Of a stretch of DNA of 25,491 nt, positions 15,521 to 21,505 are shown in pieces (within the stretch, counting starts at the first letter, position 1; every line of letters begins with the position of its first letter). The notes beneath the pieces were generated by a model. The model had not been told where the DNA came from. It worked only from the letters and a program-made list of their open reading frames with translations, and did not search any database. Source of the stretch: a virus. Location: positions 1 to 25,491 of the IMG/VR virus record IMGVR_UViG_3300047163_000146. One strand, 5' to 3'. Both the position numbers and the translations under genes were made by a program.

Positions 15521-16429
15521 TTAGAGAAGCGGCGCAGTGCCCCAGAGTGCGCGCCAGTCATTGTACCCGAATGAATAACGCTGATAACCTTTCACCAGAA
15601 CGTTGTCAGTCGTGTCGTCCGTCCAGATGGAAGTTTCAAACGGAATGCGCTCAAGATAAATGAGCCCCTTAATATTGGAGAGTACAAACCATGCGTAATT
15701 GGACGTAAAGAAGTCCATCACCTCATAGCCTTCGGGAAGCTGACCGGTGGCAATAAGTGCATTCACATCGTTATCTGCCGTACCGGGGCGAAGCTCTGTT
15801 TTGGTGAGGCGCGATGCCACATATTCCAAAGAAGGCGGCACCAGAAGCTTACGGCCACGCGCAAAGATTTTGAGGTTAGCGTTGTTACGGAAAGCGCGAA
15901 TGGCAATAAGGGCATTATAAAGCGATGTCTCGTTAAGATCTACATCAGTCGTAGGCTGATTGGCAACCGTGCCGCCGTCAACTGGATGAGCCGTATTGAT
16001 GAGCGATACGCCATCTCCGCCAATCTGAGTCTGATAGGTGGTCGCCGTATTAAACAGGTTGGCGCCAAGGATTTCCTGACCCTGCTGGAATGATTCCAGA
16101 AGACCAAGATTCATCGGGTCAAAGGCAGTTTTGTAAAGGTTGTCATCAATAGATTTGCGCGTCAGTGAGTAACCAAGCGCAATTTCCAGATGTTCCTGCG
16201 TATAAACATAACGCTGACCGGAATTGTTGTCAAAGGTGGTTGCCTGACCCTCTGCTTTGATGTACGGCAGACCGACATAGCGCATACTGACCGAGCGCTC
16301 GACCGCCATCTGCGATGTGCCTTTGCTGTAGACTTTCGACCACTGCATCGGAATCTGTTCATACATGCCCGGAAGTTCCATGACGCCCGGCAGGAGGAGA
16401 TCTTTAATATAGGCAAGTGATATGGCCAT
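15521..16429 (-). CDS. Major capsid protein (HK97 fold)
   Basis: The protein has 302 residues, the usual size for this type. It has an N-terminal 'KDLLLPGVMELPGMYEQIP', then 'YIKAEGQATTFDNNSGQRYV', 'LEIALGYSLTRKSIDDNLYK' (about 81-100) and 'GDGVSLINTAHPVDGGTVAN' (about 138-157). 'LKIFARGRKLLVPPSLEYVA' (about 186-205) and a C-terminal beta-rich region with 'YSFGYNDWRALWGTAPL' follow. This order matches the Mu gpT-like/HK97-fold capsid proteins I know. It would form the icosahedral shell around the scaffold. It sits immediately after the gene for a capsid accessory protein and before another virion protein. No separate protease gene was seen in the window, so cleavage of the capsid protein is not indicated. 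Confidence 0.92.
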   Translation of the reverse strand: MAISLAYIKDLLLPGVMELPGMYEQIPMQWSKVYSKGTSQMAVERSVSMRYVGLPYIKAEGQATTFDNNSGQRYVYTQEHLEIALGYSLTRKSIDDNLYKTAFDPMNLGLLESFQQGQEILGANLFNTATTYQTQIGGDGVSLINTAHPVDGGTVANQPTTDVDLNETSLYNALIAIRAFRNNANLKIFARGRKLLVPPSLEYVASRLTKTELRPGTADNDVNALIATGQLPEGYEVMDFFTSNYAWFVLSNIKGLIYLERIPFETSIWTDDTTDNVLVKGYQRYSFGYNDWRALWGTAPLL

Positions 16430-16444
16430 AGGTCTCTATTCCCC

Positions 16445-17059
16445 TTATACGCCGGTTGCGTTAGTTGCCGACCAAGCAGTAGGATTGGCAATAACTTCGA
16501 TAGTGTTGTTAGCCTGTGTATTGTCATAACCAAGGTTCCCAATGGGGCCGAGGTAATTGTTATAACCGATACCCAGAATGCGGAACGGATAAGTGCTGGC
16601 TGTAGAAACAGTAGCAAAATCTACATAGGCCGTGCTGAGTCCGGTCGTTGTATTGGGAGCCGCATTGGCTGCAAAGTTAATATTCAGGCCAACGTTTGCC
16701 TGAACCACCGGGCCGCCATCGCCTGACTGGACAGCGAACACTGCCTGTGGATCGGTAATAACTGAAGCAAAAACACTGTTTGCAAGGGCAGTGCCAGGAG
16801 CAAGCCATGCGAGTGTGCGAATTTTTTTCTGCTGGACGGTGTCGTAATACTCGACCCAGTCAATAACGCCAAAAACGGGGTTATCCGTGGTAAGCGCGCG
16901 GTCAATAAAACCAGTATTGAGAAGTTTTACTACATCGCCCTTGCCAAAGGAATTGGCATTGGTGCTGGCAATTTCAGCGATCGTAGTCTGATAAGTAGGG
17001 GCACCGCTATAATAGTTGCGAACGAAGCTAAAGCCGTTCGGAGCGAAAGTATTAGCCAT
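16445..17059 (-). CDS. Capsid accessory/decoration-like protein
   Basis: The protein has 204 residues. It begins MANTFAPNGFSFVRNYYSGA, then 'SFGKGDVVKLLNTGFIDRAL', 'NPVFGVIDWVEYY', 'TDPQAVFAVQSGDG' (about 102-115), 'QANVGLNINFA' and 'YPFRILGIGYNNYLG' (156-170). I recall an unnamed capsid-gene neighbour of this order (…PFGF.P…GD.V…GV..GV…DP.A.FEVQ…D.G.N…LRILG…) in many tailed phages. It lies directly upstream of the major capsid gene, 15 bases apart, behind a leader with a promoter-like sequence and two hairpins. A role in stabilising the head is inferred from context. Confidence 0.8.
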   Translation of the reverse strand: MANTFAPNGFSFVRNYYSGAPTYQTTIAEIASTNANSFGKGDVVKLLNTGFIDRALTTDNPVFGVIDWVEYYDTVQQKKIRTLAWLAPGTALANSVFASVITDPQAVFAVQSGDGGPVVQANVGLNINFAANAAPNTTTGLSTAYVDFATVSTASTYPFRILGIGYNNYLGPIGNLGYDNTQANNTIEVIANPTAWSATNATGV

Positions 17060-17061
17060 AT

Positions 17062-17079
17062 GAACAAACTCTTTTGTTC
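17062..17079 (-). promoter_or_regulatory. Hairpin directly before the capsid accessory start
   Basis: On the minus strand GAACAAA-AGAG-TTTGTTC forms a perfect 7-bp stem with a 4-base loop, ending 2 bases before the ATG of the capsid accessory gene. The loop AGAG is the nearest purine-rich, ribosome-binding-like sequence. It may set translation of this gene; the stem is AT-rich and therefore weak. Confidence 0.45.
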
Positions 17080-17125
17080 TATGAGTAACACATCCGGCGC
17101 GGAGGGTTGGTCTCGTTCAATTTAC

Positions 17126-17144
17126 CACTTGCGGCGCGCAAGTG
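17126..17144. promoter_or_regulatory. GC-rich leader hairpin upstream of the capsid genes
   Basis: CACTTGCG-GCG-CGCAAGTG is a perfect 8-bp inverted repeat with a 3-base loop. No T-run follows on the minus strand, so it is unlikely to end transcription. If the promoter at 17161-17188 is used, it lies near the 5' end of the capsid messenger, where it could protect it from decay. It could also be a binding site for a dimeric regulator. Confidence 0.5.
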
Positions 17145-17160
17145 AACTTCATTAATGGTT

Positions 17161-17188
17161 ATAATAACATTTTATGCCATTAAGGCAA
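17161..17188 (-). promoter_or_regulatory. Promoter candidate for the capsid genes
   Basis: On the minus strand TTGCCT (17188-17183) is followed after 16 bases by TATTAT (17166-17161). The match is 4 of 6 and 5 of 6 to the sigma-70 boxes. It lies in the largest gap of the window, upstream of the capsid accessory and major capsid genes, leaving a leader of about 95 bases. An overlapping TATAAC is an alternative -10 box. Confidence 0.35.
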
Positions 17189-17203
17189 AGATTTTTTTAT
17201 GGT

Positions 17204-17311
17204 CTATTTATTAGGCGGGATGTGCAGAGGTGTATAGCGGAACCATAGCGCATCCCATTTATCGTCTTCGGCGCATCCTGATAGCAAAAGAATCAGGATG
17301 ACTATCCTCAT
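17204..17311 (-). CDS. Tiny lipoprotein, possible lysis accessory
   Basis: The protein has 35 residues from the ATG at 17311, which overlaps the stop of the upstream lipoprotein gene (ATGA). Longer starts up to 17431 lie inside that gene. MRIVILILLLSGC is a compact lipoprotein signal with an L-S-G-C lipobox; cleavage would leave a 23-residue lipid-anchored peptide (CAEDDKWDALWFRYTPLHIP plus NK). It has the size and Pro-containing end of a very short outer-membrane spanin-like peptide. Its translation is probably coupled to the upstream gene. It could also be an entry-exclusion lipoprotein; the coding call itself rests on the lipobox and the overlap. Confidence 0.55.
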   Translation of the reverse strand: MRIVILILLLSGCAEDDKWDALWFRYTPLHIPPNK

Positions 17312-17520
17312 TTTGGAGGTGCCCATCCGCAATGCGATATCCCATAAACATCGACTATCTTTAATTTGCGCGCATTCATATCGCTCAAAAACTCGGAAGA
17401 ATCTAAATAAACAGGGCTGGCGACTAAACAAAAATCATTATTATTGCTTTGTTTCGTGCAGCCACTTATTTGCATCGCCATCAGGCTCAGACATAATCTT
17501 ATCACGAATTGTTTTTGCAT
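17308..17520 (-). CDS. Outer-membrane spanin-like lipoprotein (Rz1-like)
   Basis: The protein has 70 residues from the ATG at 17520, with AAGGG 9 bases upstream. MQKQFVIRLCLSLMAMQISG then Cys is a lipoprotein signal with lipobox I-S-G-C. The mature part has 'DFCLVASPVYLDSSEFLSDM' and ends 'YGISHCGWAPPK'; two further cysteines may form a disulfide. I recall a similar 'CL..P.Y.S…C' pattern in short phage lysis lipoproteins. The gene starts inside the reading frame of the membrane protein gene at 17441-17665, in another frame, overlapping by 80 bases. That nested layout is typical of two-component spanins (Rz/Rz1), which fuse inner and outer membranes at lysis. Confidence 0.65.
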   Translation of the reverse strand: MQKQFVIRLCLSLMAMQISGCTKQSNNNDFCLVASPVYLDSSEFLSDMNARKLKIVDVYGISHCGWAPPK

Positions 17521-17665
17521 CACAAGCTGCCCTTAAAGACTGTTCGCTATCAGAATTCTGCTGTTTTAATTCACCCATTTCCTGCATCTGATCATCATGA
17601 GTCTTTTGCTTCTCTTTTACAAAAAAACTAATTACCCATTCGATAACAGATGCAAGAAATGACAT
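17441..17665 (-). CDS. Inner-membrane spanin-like protein (Rz-like)
   Basis: The protein has 74 residues. An N-terminal hydrophobic segment (SFLASVIEWVISFFV, residues 2-16) is followed by a charged, helical, coiled-coil-like stretch (KEKQKTHDDQMQEMGELKQQ onward). This is the layout of an i-spanin: membrane anchor plus periplasmic coiled coil. It is shorter than lambda Rz. The 3' third overlaps the lipoprotein gene at 17308-17520 in another frame, and the upstream Ala-rich gene ends 4 bases before its ATG. No strong ribosome binding site is visible, so coupling to the upstream gene is likely. A holin is a weaker alternative. Confidence 0.6.
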   Translation of the reverse strand: MSFLASVIEWVISFFVKEKQKTHDDQMQEMGELKQQNSDSEQSLRAACDAKTIRDKIMSEPDGDANKWLHETKQ

Positions 17666-17669
17666 AAAA

Positions 17670-18038
17670 TTAAGATGCAGCCGTTACGGAAGCAGCGGTG
17701 CCATTGACAGCCGCCTGCGCGGCTGAAATCTTGGCAGACACCATCGCAGATAGCGTTACAGCCGCTTCCTGCGATAGCGAAACTCCCTGTGAAGCAAGGA
17801 CTGGCAAAAGAGATTCGGCACCAGCTACAATGCCTGCAATAGGATCCCCCCCAGTCGTGATTGCCGTTGTGATTCCAGTCAGCAACGCAGATCCATCGGC
17901 AAGTAAATCTTTTTCAAACACAGGCGAAAGTTCGTCAATAATACTTTTTGCATTTGACACAACAACAGCGGCAGATGTGCCAAACCAGTTTAGAAAACCT
18001 GCCCAGCCGTTCTTAAAGAAAATAAAGATAGCGTTCAT
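17670..18038 (-). CDS. Ala-rich small phage protein in the lysis region
   Basis: The protein has 122 residues from the ATG at 18038, chosen over the ATG at 18050 because GGAG lies 6 bases before it. The N-terminus (MNAIFIFFKNGWAGFLNWFG) is hydrophobic and aromatic, then 'TSAAVVVSNAKSIIDELSPV'. Residues 55-122 are Ala/Gly/Thr/Ser-rich with weakly hydrophobic helices (LLTGITTAITTGGDPIAGIV). I do not recognise the family. It precedes the spanin-like pair and could be a holin-like or virion protein, but no clear pair of membrane helices is present, so I leave the function open. Confidence 0.65.
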   Translation of the reverse strand: MNAIFIFFKNGWAGFLNWFGTSAAVVVSNAKSIIDELSPVFEKDLLADGSALLTGITTAITTGGDPIAGIVAGAESLLPVLASQGVSLSQEAAVTLSAMVSAKISAAQAAVNGTAASVTAAS

Positions 18039-18062
18039 TTTAATCTCCATTAAATAGTTAAT

Positions 18063-18656
18063 TTATTCAGGCACGGACACAGCAGCAGGATTGCCGCCTT
18101 GTAGTTTTTCCTCAAAGCCACGTTCAAGCACAAATCTTTTTCCGGGAATATCCTTATGTTCCGACGTCATTCCCATTTCAGCCATCTTGTCCTGGACAAG
18201 AGCGCCAGCCTTGCGACCTTCTTCTTTTTTAGCCGCATCGCTCATAGTTTTGGGCCGATACATGAGAACCAGACCTTCATATTCAAATATGTCGCCCGTG
18301 ACAAAAGAGGCAAAATGCTCTGCAAATCCATCAGAATTGCTGGGAAGAAAACGCCACCCGGCGCGCCATACTTCCGCGCTATGCTTTTTATCGGCTTTAT
18401 TTAAAACGCTGGAGCGCTTCCATTCAATGGCAATGCCATCGGGGATAAGCTCTTTAGGGACATATAAAAAGTCCTTAGCCTCATCCACTTCACGTTTAAT
18501 TCCAGAAAAATCCGCAAGTGAAATAGCCTTACGCGGCACAGAAGCTGTGCTTATTTCTGCCTCCGGAAGCGGTTTGCCGCGATGGACTGCCAGCGCATCA
18601 GGCGCTTGTGTTGCTTGCTGACCCCAAGGCTTGGCTGCTGTCGGAATATCTACCAT
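18063..18656 (-). CDS. Conserved phage protein between scaffold and capsid genes
   Basis: The protein has 197 residues. The centre has 'IAIEWKRSSVLNKADKKHSA' (74-93), 'VWRAGWRFLPSNSDGFAEHF', then 'EYEGLVLMYRPKTMSDAAKK' (about 124-143) and a helical, charged C-terminal part. I recall an unnamed phage family with the same order (Y.W.R..VLN..D…GW.PVP…HPG.F…GLVLM.RP…) that sits next to scaffold and capsid genes, so a head-assembly role is plausible. The start overlaps the previous stop by 1 base (TAATG), with GGAG 9 bases before it. There is no membrane segment or enzyme motif. Confidence 0.75.
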   Translation of the reverse strand: MVDIPTAAKPWGQQATQAPDALAVHRGKPLPEAEISTASVPRKAISLADFSGIKREVDEAKDFLYVPKELIPDGIAIEWKRSSVLNKADKKHSAEVWRAGWRFLPSNSDGFAEHFASFVTGDIFEYEGLVLMYRPKTMSDAAKKEEGRKAGALVQDKMAEMGMTSEHKDIPGKRFVLERGFEEKLQGGNPAAVSVPE

Positions 18657-19684
18657 TATATTTTCTCCCCGTTAGCGCGTTTATCTTTAATTTCTAACTG
18701 ACGAGCTGCATAGCGCTTGTACGCCTCTCCATCAGAAAGCTTGAACATTGAATTTTTGCCGTAAATCTTAATAGCCTGTTCACGCATATTGCCGTCAAGC
18801 TTAAAGGTTCTTCGCCCTGTGCGCTGTTCCTCGGCAGCATTACCGCCGCGCGCACCAGCTCCGGTCGAATCATGGCTGGCAGGGGCTGCCATCGAAGTCC
18901 CGGAGGCGGTTTTACGCACGGATGCAACAACGGTGGAAGAAGAATTTTCATCGTCATATCCAGCTTCAGCTAAAGCTGAATTTATGCGGCGAAAATACTC
19001 GGAACTATCCGCAGGAACCCCATCTTCAATAGCATCTTCATGGGCTGCCACTGCAATGCGCTTATATTTTTTATCCGTATTAAATTTAGGATGGGAGTCG
19101 ACCCATTCACGCGCTTTTGGACTCATGTCATCATTGGCAGTCTTAACTTGCGGCTTATTTTTCTCTTTTTCTTTCCAGTTGTCAAAATGGGCCTTGGCTC
19201 CCTCTGCGCCTTTTTGCTTATAGACAGCTTCAGCCAGCTTCTTTTGCAGTGCAATTTGCTCTTTAGCGGGTTTGCCCGTATCAATGGCCTCTTCAAGCGC
19301 GCGTTCCGCATTTTCCACTTCAGCTTTGGCGGTTTCTACGCGATTTAAAATAGCAGCTTCCTGCGCCACCACTTTTTCGCTTTCAGCTTTTGTCAGCGTG
19401 TCCCTCGTGGCATTAACCTGAGCGCGGGCAGTATCACGCTCCCGTTCTGCCGCTAAGCGACGCTCTTTTTCGTCTGCCAATGCCCTTTCGGCAGATTCCT
19501 GATTTTTGCGCAATTCTGCAATCGGATCATCCTTGGGCTTTCTGGCAGTATTCGCGCCAATAGGCGTACCTTCCGGCTCACCGGCATGTTCAATAACAAC
19601 ATCTTCAGGCTTAACCTGTGGCGATGACATTATGACAGTATTGTTTTCAGCTAATTTAGACTCGTCTTTGGGAACTTCTACCAT
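18656..19684 (-). CDS. Probable scaffolding protein
   Basis: The protein has 342 residues. Residues about 52-178 form a long, heptad-rich coiled coil full of Ala, Glu, Lys and Arg (ELRKNQESAERALADEKERR onward). The first 50 residues are acidic and flexible. A globular-looking segment follows (MSPKAREWVDSHPKFNTDKK, near 190-210), and the C-terminus is basic (KDKRANGEKI) after a Ser/Thr/Ala/Gly-rich linker. Coiled-coil, highly charged proteins placed between portal and major capsid genes are usually scaffolds, which bind the capsid protein through a basic C-terminal end. It follows the GroES-like gene by 4 bases. The call rests on composition and position. Confidence 0.72.
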   Translation of the reverse strand: MVEVPKDESKLAENNTVIMSSPQVKPEDVVIEHAGEPEGTPIGANTARKPKDDPIAELRKNQESAERALADEKERRLAAERERDTARAQVNATRDTLTKAESEKVVAQEAAILNRVETAKAEVENAERALEEAIDTGKPAKEQIALQKKLAEAVYKQKGAEGAKAHFDNWKEKEKNKPQVKTANDDMSPKAREWVDSHPKFNTDKKYKRIAVAAHEDAIEDGVPADSSEYFRRINSALAEAGYDDENSSSTVVASVRKTASGTSMAAPASHDSTGAGARGGNAAEEQRTGRRTFKLDGNMREQAIKIYGKNSMFKLSDGEAYKRYAARQLEIKDKRANGEKI

Positions 19685-19688
19685 TTTC

Positions 19689-20129
19689 TTACCATACTAA
19701 AGTTGGATCTTCGATGACCGCGTCGATATGAATGTCCTGTAGAAATCTGCAATGAAGACCGGCAATCTCACGAGCAGAGCCATGCACCGGCCTATAGGTA
19801 ATCCACTCAAGCGGCTCAGCCTTAAATCCTGCAAAGCTAGTGCTTGCATCGTCTTTAAATGCAGCAGCGCCAATTTTTAACACTAAGCCAGCCGCTCCTT
19901 GAAATTTATCCTCTTCCATGGACGCATCGGTACGATAAAGACCGCCTTCAGTCTTTTCAGGCTGACGATAAGTTGCAACCAGCATTTTATCAGCCGATAA
20001 GCGGACACTATCCAGATATGGAGATATAAAATCAAGAATAGCCTTATGTGGATTGGCTGAGTATTCATTGGTTTTATGAATATTCTTCCCATAATTATCA
20101 CGCTCACGTCGATTGGCAAAGTCAGGCAT
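19689..20129 (-). CDS. GroES-like co-chaperonin
   Basis: The protein has 146 residues. After a polar N-terminal extension of about 45 residues it has a GroES-type order: 'ADKMLVATYRQPEKTEGGLY' (46-65), 'EDKFQGAAGLVLKIGAAAFK' (73-92), 'PLEWITYRP' (106-114), and the end 'FLQDIHIDAVIEDPTLVW' (129-146). This matches the fold signature of GroES (…D.V.V…E.KT.GGI…G.VV.VG.G…GD.V.Y…I…D.I.A.I). The segment after GGLY (65-75) is the likely mobile loop that contacts GroEL. Phages such as T4 (gp31) carry their own version to fold the capsid protein, and its place in the head operon fits this. The ATG overlaps the upstream gene by 8 bases. Confidence 0.8.
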   Translation of the reverse strand: MPDFANRRERDNYGKNIHKTNEYSANPHKAILDFISPYLDSVRLSADKMLVATYRQPEKTEGGLYRTDASMEEDKFQGAAGLVLKIGAAAFKDDASTSFAGFKAEPLEWITYRPVHGSAREIAGLHCRFLQDIHIDAVIEDPTLVW

Positions 20130-20310
20130 CGTTTAATTTCCTTTCAATTTCCTGAGACCATGTAAGAACTTCTTTTAACGCCATAAGAAATCCGCGCTGA
20201 ATTCCGTTTTCATGCGGATCGCCATTACGCATATTGACAAAATTGTCACCACGCTCAAGAGCCTCTTCCTTGATGCGGTTTTCCAGAATATCTCTAAATT
20301 TAGAACTCAT
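20122..20310 (-). CDS. Small helical phage protein
   Basis: The protein has 62 residues, charged and probably all-helical, with 'RGDNFVNMRNGDPHENGIQR' (residues 20-39) and 'GFLMALKEVLTWSQEIERKL' (40-59). I do not recognise a named family, but short proteins of this type sit near portal genes in several phages, from memory. The ATG at 20310 has GGAG 4 bases upstream. That site lies in the 3' arm of a hairpin (20313-20328), so translation may be controlled. The end overlaps the GroES-like gene by 8 bases. Confidence 0.65.
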   Translation of the reverse strand: MSSKFRDILENRIKEEALERGDNFVNMRNGDPHENGIQRGFLMALKEVLTWSQEIERKLNDA

Positions 20311-20312
20311 TC

Positions 20313-20328
20313 ATCTCCATTCGGAGAT
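20313..20328 (-). promoter_or_regulatory. Hairpin holding the ribosome binding site
   Basis: On the minus strand ATCTCC-GAAT-GGAGAT is a perfect 6-bp hairpin. Its 3' arm contains GGAG, the only ribosome binding site for the ATG at 20310. A closed stem would hide that site, so translation of this gene, and perhaps of the GroES-like gene behind it, may depend on the hairpin opening. Confidence 0.5.
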
Positions 20329-20335
20329 ATCAAAA

Positions 20336-20358
20336 TTCATCAACATTGCATTGATGAA
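20336..20358. other. Inverted repeat in the leader
   Basis: TTCATCAA-CATTGCA-TTGATGAA is a perfect 8-bp inverted repeat with a 7-base loop, 8 bases away from the ribosome-site hairpin. It is followed on the minus strand by a short TTTT, too short for a convincing terminator. It may pair with the neighbouring hairpin region or be a protein-binding palindrome. Confidence 0.45.
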
Positions 20359-20451
20359 ACCGGGCCAGCCGGGCGATTATCGCTTTAATATCTCTACTTT
20401 ATGCTTTGCAGTATGCAGTTCGTAGAAAAATCTTAGCCCTTTACATTAATA

Positions 20452-21060
20452 TTAAGGAGCAGCCTCAGCATTGTTACGTTTTTCCAGCCTTCCCTTACCG
20501 CCGCCAGCGCCAAATTGCATTTTAGAGACCTTACCGCCCTTGGCGCGCATCGGCATACCAGCACCCGGAGGCAATGGAGTGCCTGGCCCCATCGGAGGCG
20601 GACCGCCTGCACCCGGAGGCGGCATTGCAGGGCGCGGAGCTGGCATCGGAGCAGCCATAGCAGGCGCAGGGGCTGCAATTGGACCGCCAGAAGCAGGCTG
20701 TGGACCATGGCCTCCCACAATAACATTAATCTGAGTCTTGCCCTTAGCTTTCACCTTGCCGCCCTTGGCAAATTTTTCTTTGCCAGCAGGGAATGGCTGC
20801 GTTGTATTGGCGTCACCCTTAGCAGTCTGACGGCTGATTTTATCAAGACGCTTTTTGGGCATTCCGCCATGGACAAAGCCACCTTCAGCCTTCTTTTCCT
20901 TCAAATCCTTTTTTTTTACCATTTTTTTGATGAGCTTTTTGTCTTCTGCCTCATCCTTATGAACGGCGCCACCTTTTGCATAGGTGCCAATTTTAGTGGA
21001 ATATCCAGCCTGCTTCAAAATGCGATGTGCATTTTCCCGCTTATGTTCATCATGTTTCAT
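20452..21060 (-). CDS. KGG-motif Lys/Gly/Pro-rich phage protein
   Basis: The protein has 202 residues from the ATG at 21060, which overlaps the upstream stop (ATGA) and has AAGG 9 bases before it; a TTG at 21066 is less likely. Basic, His-rich residues open it, then 'YAKGGAVHKDEAEDKKLIKK' and 'EGGFVHGGMPKKRLDKISR' in the first half, 'FAKGGKVKAKGKTQINVIVG' near residue 100, a Pro/Ala/Gly/Met linker (about 118-175), and 'RAKGGKVSKMQFGAGGGKGR' with 'LEKRNN' at the end. Four KGG-type motifs repeat, and two are followed by R-L-(D/E)-K. The same cassette is in the genes at 10418-11024. No known function; nucleic-acid contact is possible from the charge. It lies in the head block, two genes after the portal. 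Confidence 0.75.
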   Translation of the reverse strand: MKHDEHKRENAHRILKQAGYSTKIGTYAKGGAVHKDEAEDKKLIKKMVKKKDLKEKKAEGGFVHGGMPKKRLDKISRQTAKGDANTTQPFPAGKEKFAKGGKVKAKGKTQINVIVGGHGPQPASGGPIAAPAPAMAAPMPAPRPAMPPPGAGGPPPMGPGTPLPPGAGMPMRAKGGKVSKMQFGAGGGKGRLEKRNNAEAAP

Positions 21061-21488
21061 AAGCAAAGCCTTTTAATAATAGTTTTCATTTTCAAAGCAT
21101 ATGACTCGCATTCAGAAACAAGTTCCTGATTGTCTTCTTTAGATCCATAGTGCGCCAGAAGAACAAGAATCGAATTGGCAATATGAATTTTTTCCCTGAT
21201 TTTATCTTCTTTATGAGAGCGCAGACTGTCCACTGTCTGTAACGGCGGTAAATCCGCAATATCAAGAAAGGAAAAAGAAAGATTGAGCGCCCAATTTAAA
21301 AAATCACCGCTGGAAACTGCCTCTGCAACAGCAGGGGGCAAAATATAAGATACAGCCTCAGAAGAAACGGTCACTGAGGCCGAAGATTGAGGTTCAGAAA
21401 GGCCCTGTATCTCTTGCTCAAGATTATTAGCAGCAACATGAGCAGATGATAGTGCATCGTCTTCTGAATTGAGATTTTCATTTTTCAT
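21057..21488 (-). CDS. Unknown acidic phage protein
   Basis: The protein has 143 residues and I do not recognise it. The first 45 residues are acidic, Ser/Asn/Gln-rich and probably disordered. Residues 48-85 are hydrophobic and helical (SYILPPAVAEAVSSGDFLNW, LNLSFSFLDIADLPPL). The C-terminal part is charged and helical (SHKEDKIREKIHIANSILVL). It follows the portal gene by 17 bases and overlaps the KGG-motif gene by 4 bases (ATGA), so it belongs to the same transcript. No strong ribosome binding site is visible. It may be a small head-assembly factor. Confidence 0.65.
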   Translation of the reverse strand: MKNENLNSEDDALSSAHVAANNLEQEIQGLSEPQSSASVTVSSEAVSYILPPAVAEAVSSGDFLNWALNLSFSFLDIADLPPLQTVDSLRSHKEDKIREKIHIANSILVLLAHYGSKEDNQELVSECESYALKMKTIIKRLCL

Positions 21489-21505
21489 ATTTCAATATAA
21501 TACCA

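Noticed and set aside
16162-16617. 151-residue minus-strand frame spanning the junction of two capsid genes
   Set aside because: It overlaps both the major capsid gene and the accessory gene in another frame and has no family-like pattern.
18091-18621. 176-residue plus-strand open frame
   Set aside because: It is antisense to the conserved protein at 18063-18656, whose start and stop fit the operon spacing.
20336-20358. Inverted repeat as an intrinsic terminator
   Set aside because: Only four T follow on the minus strand and the stem is AT-rich; it is kept as an inverted repeat only.
20515-21129. 204-residue plus-strand open frame, as long as the minus-strand gene there
   Set aside because: It mirrors the KGG-motif gene; the minus-strand frame has an ATGA coupling, a ribosome binding site and motifs shared with other genes, while this one is His/Arg/Trp-rich without any recognisable pattern.
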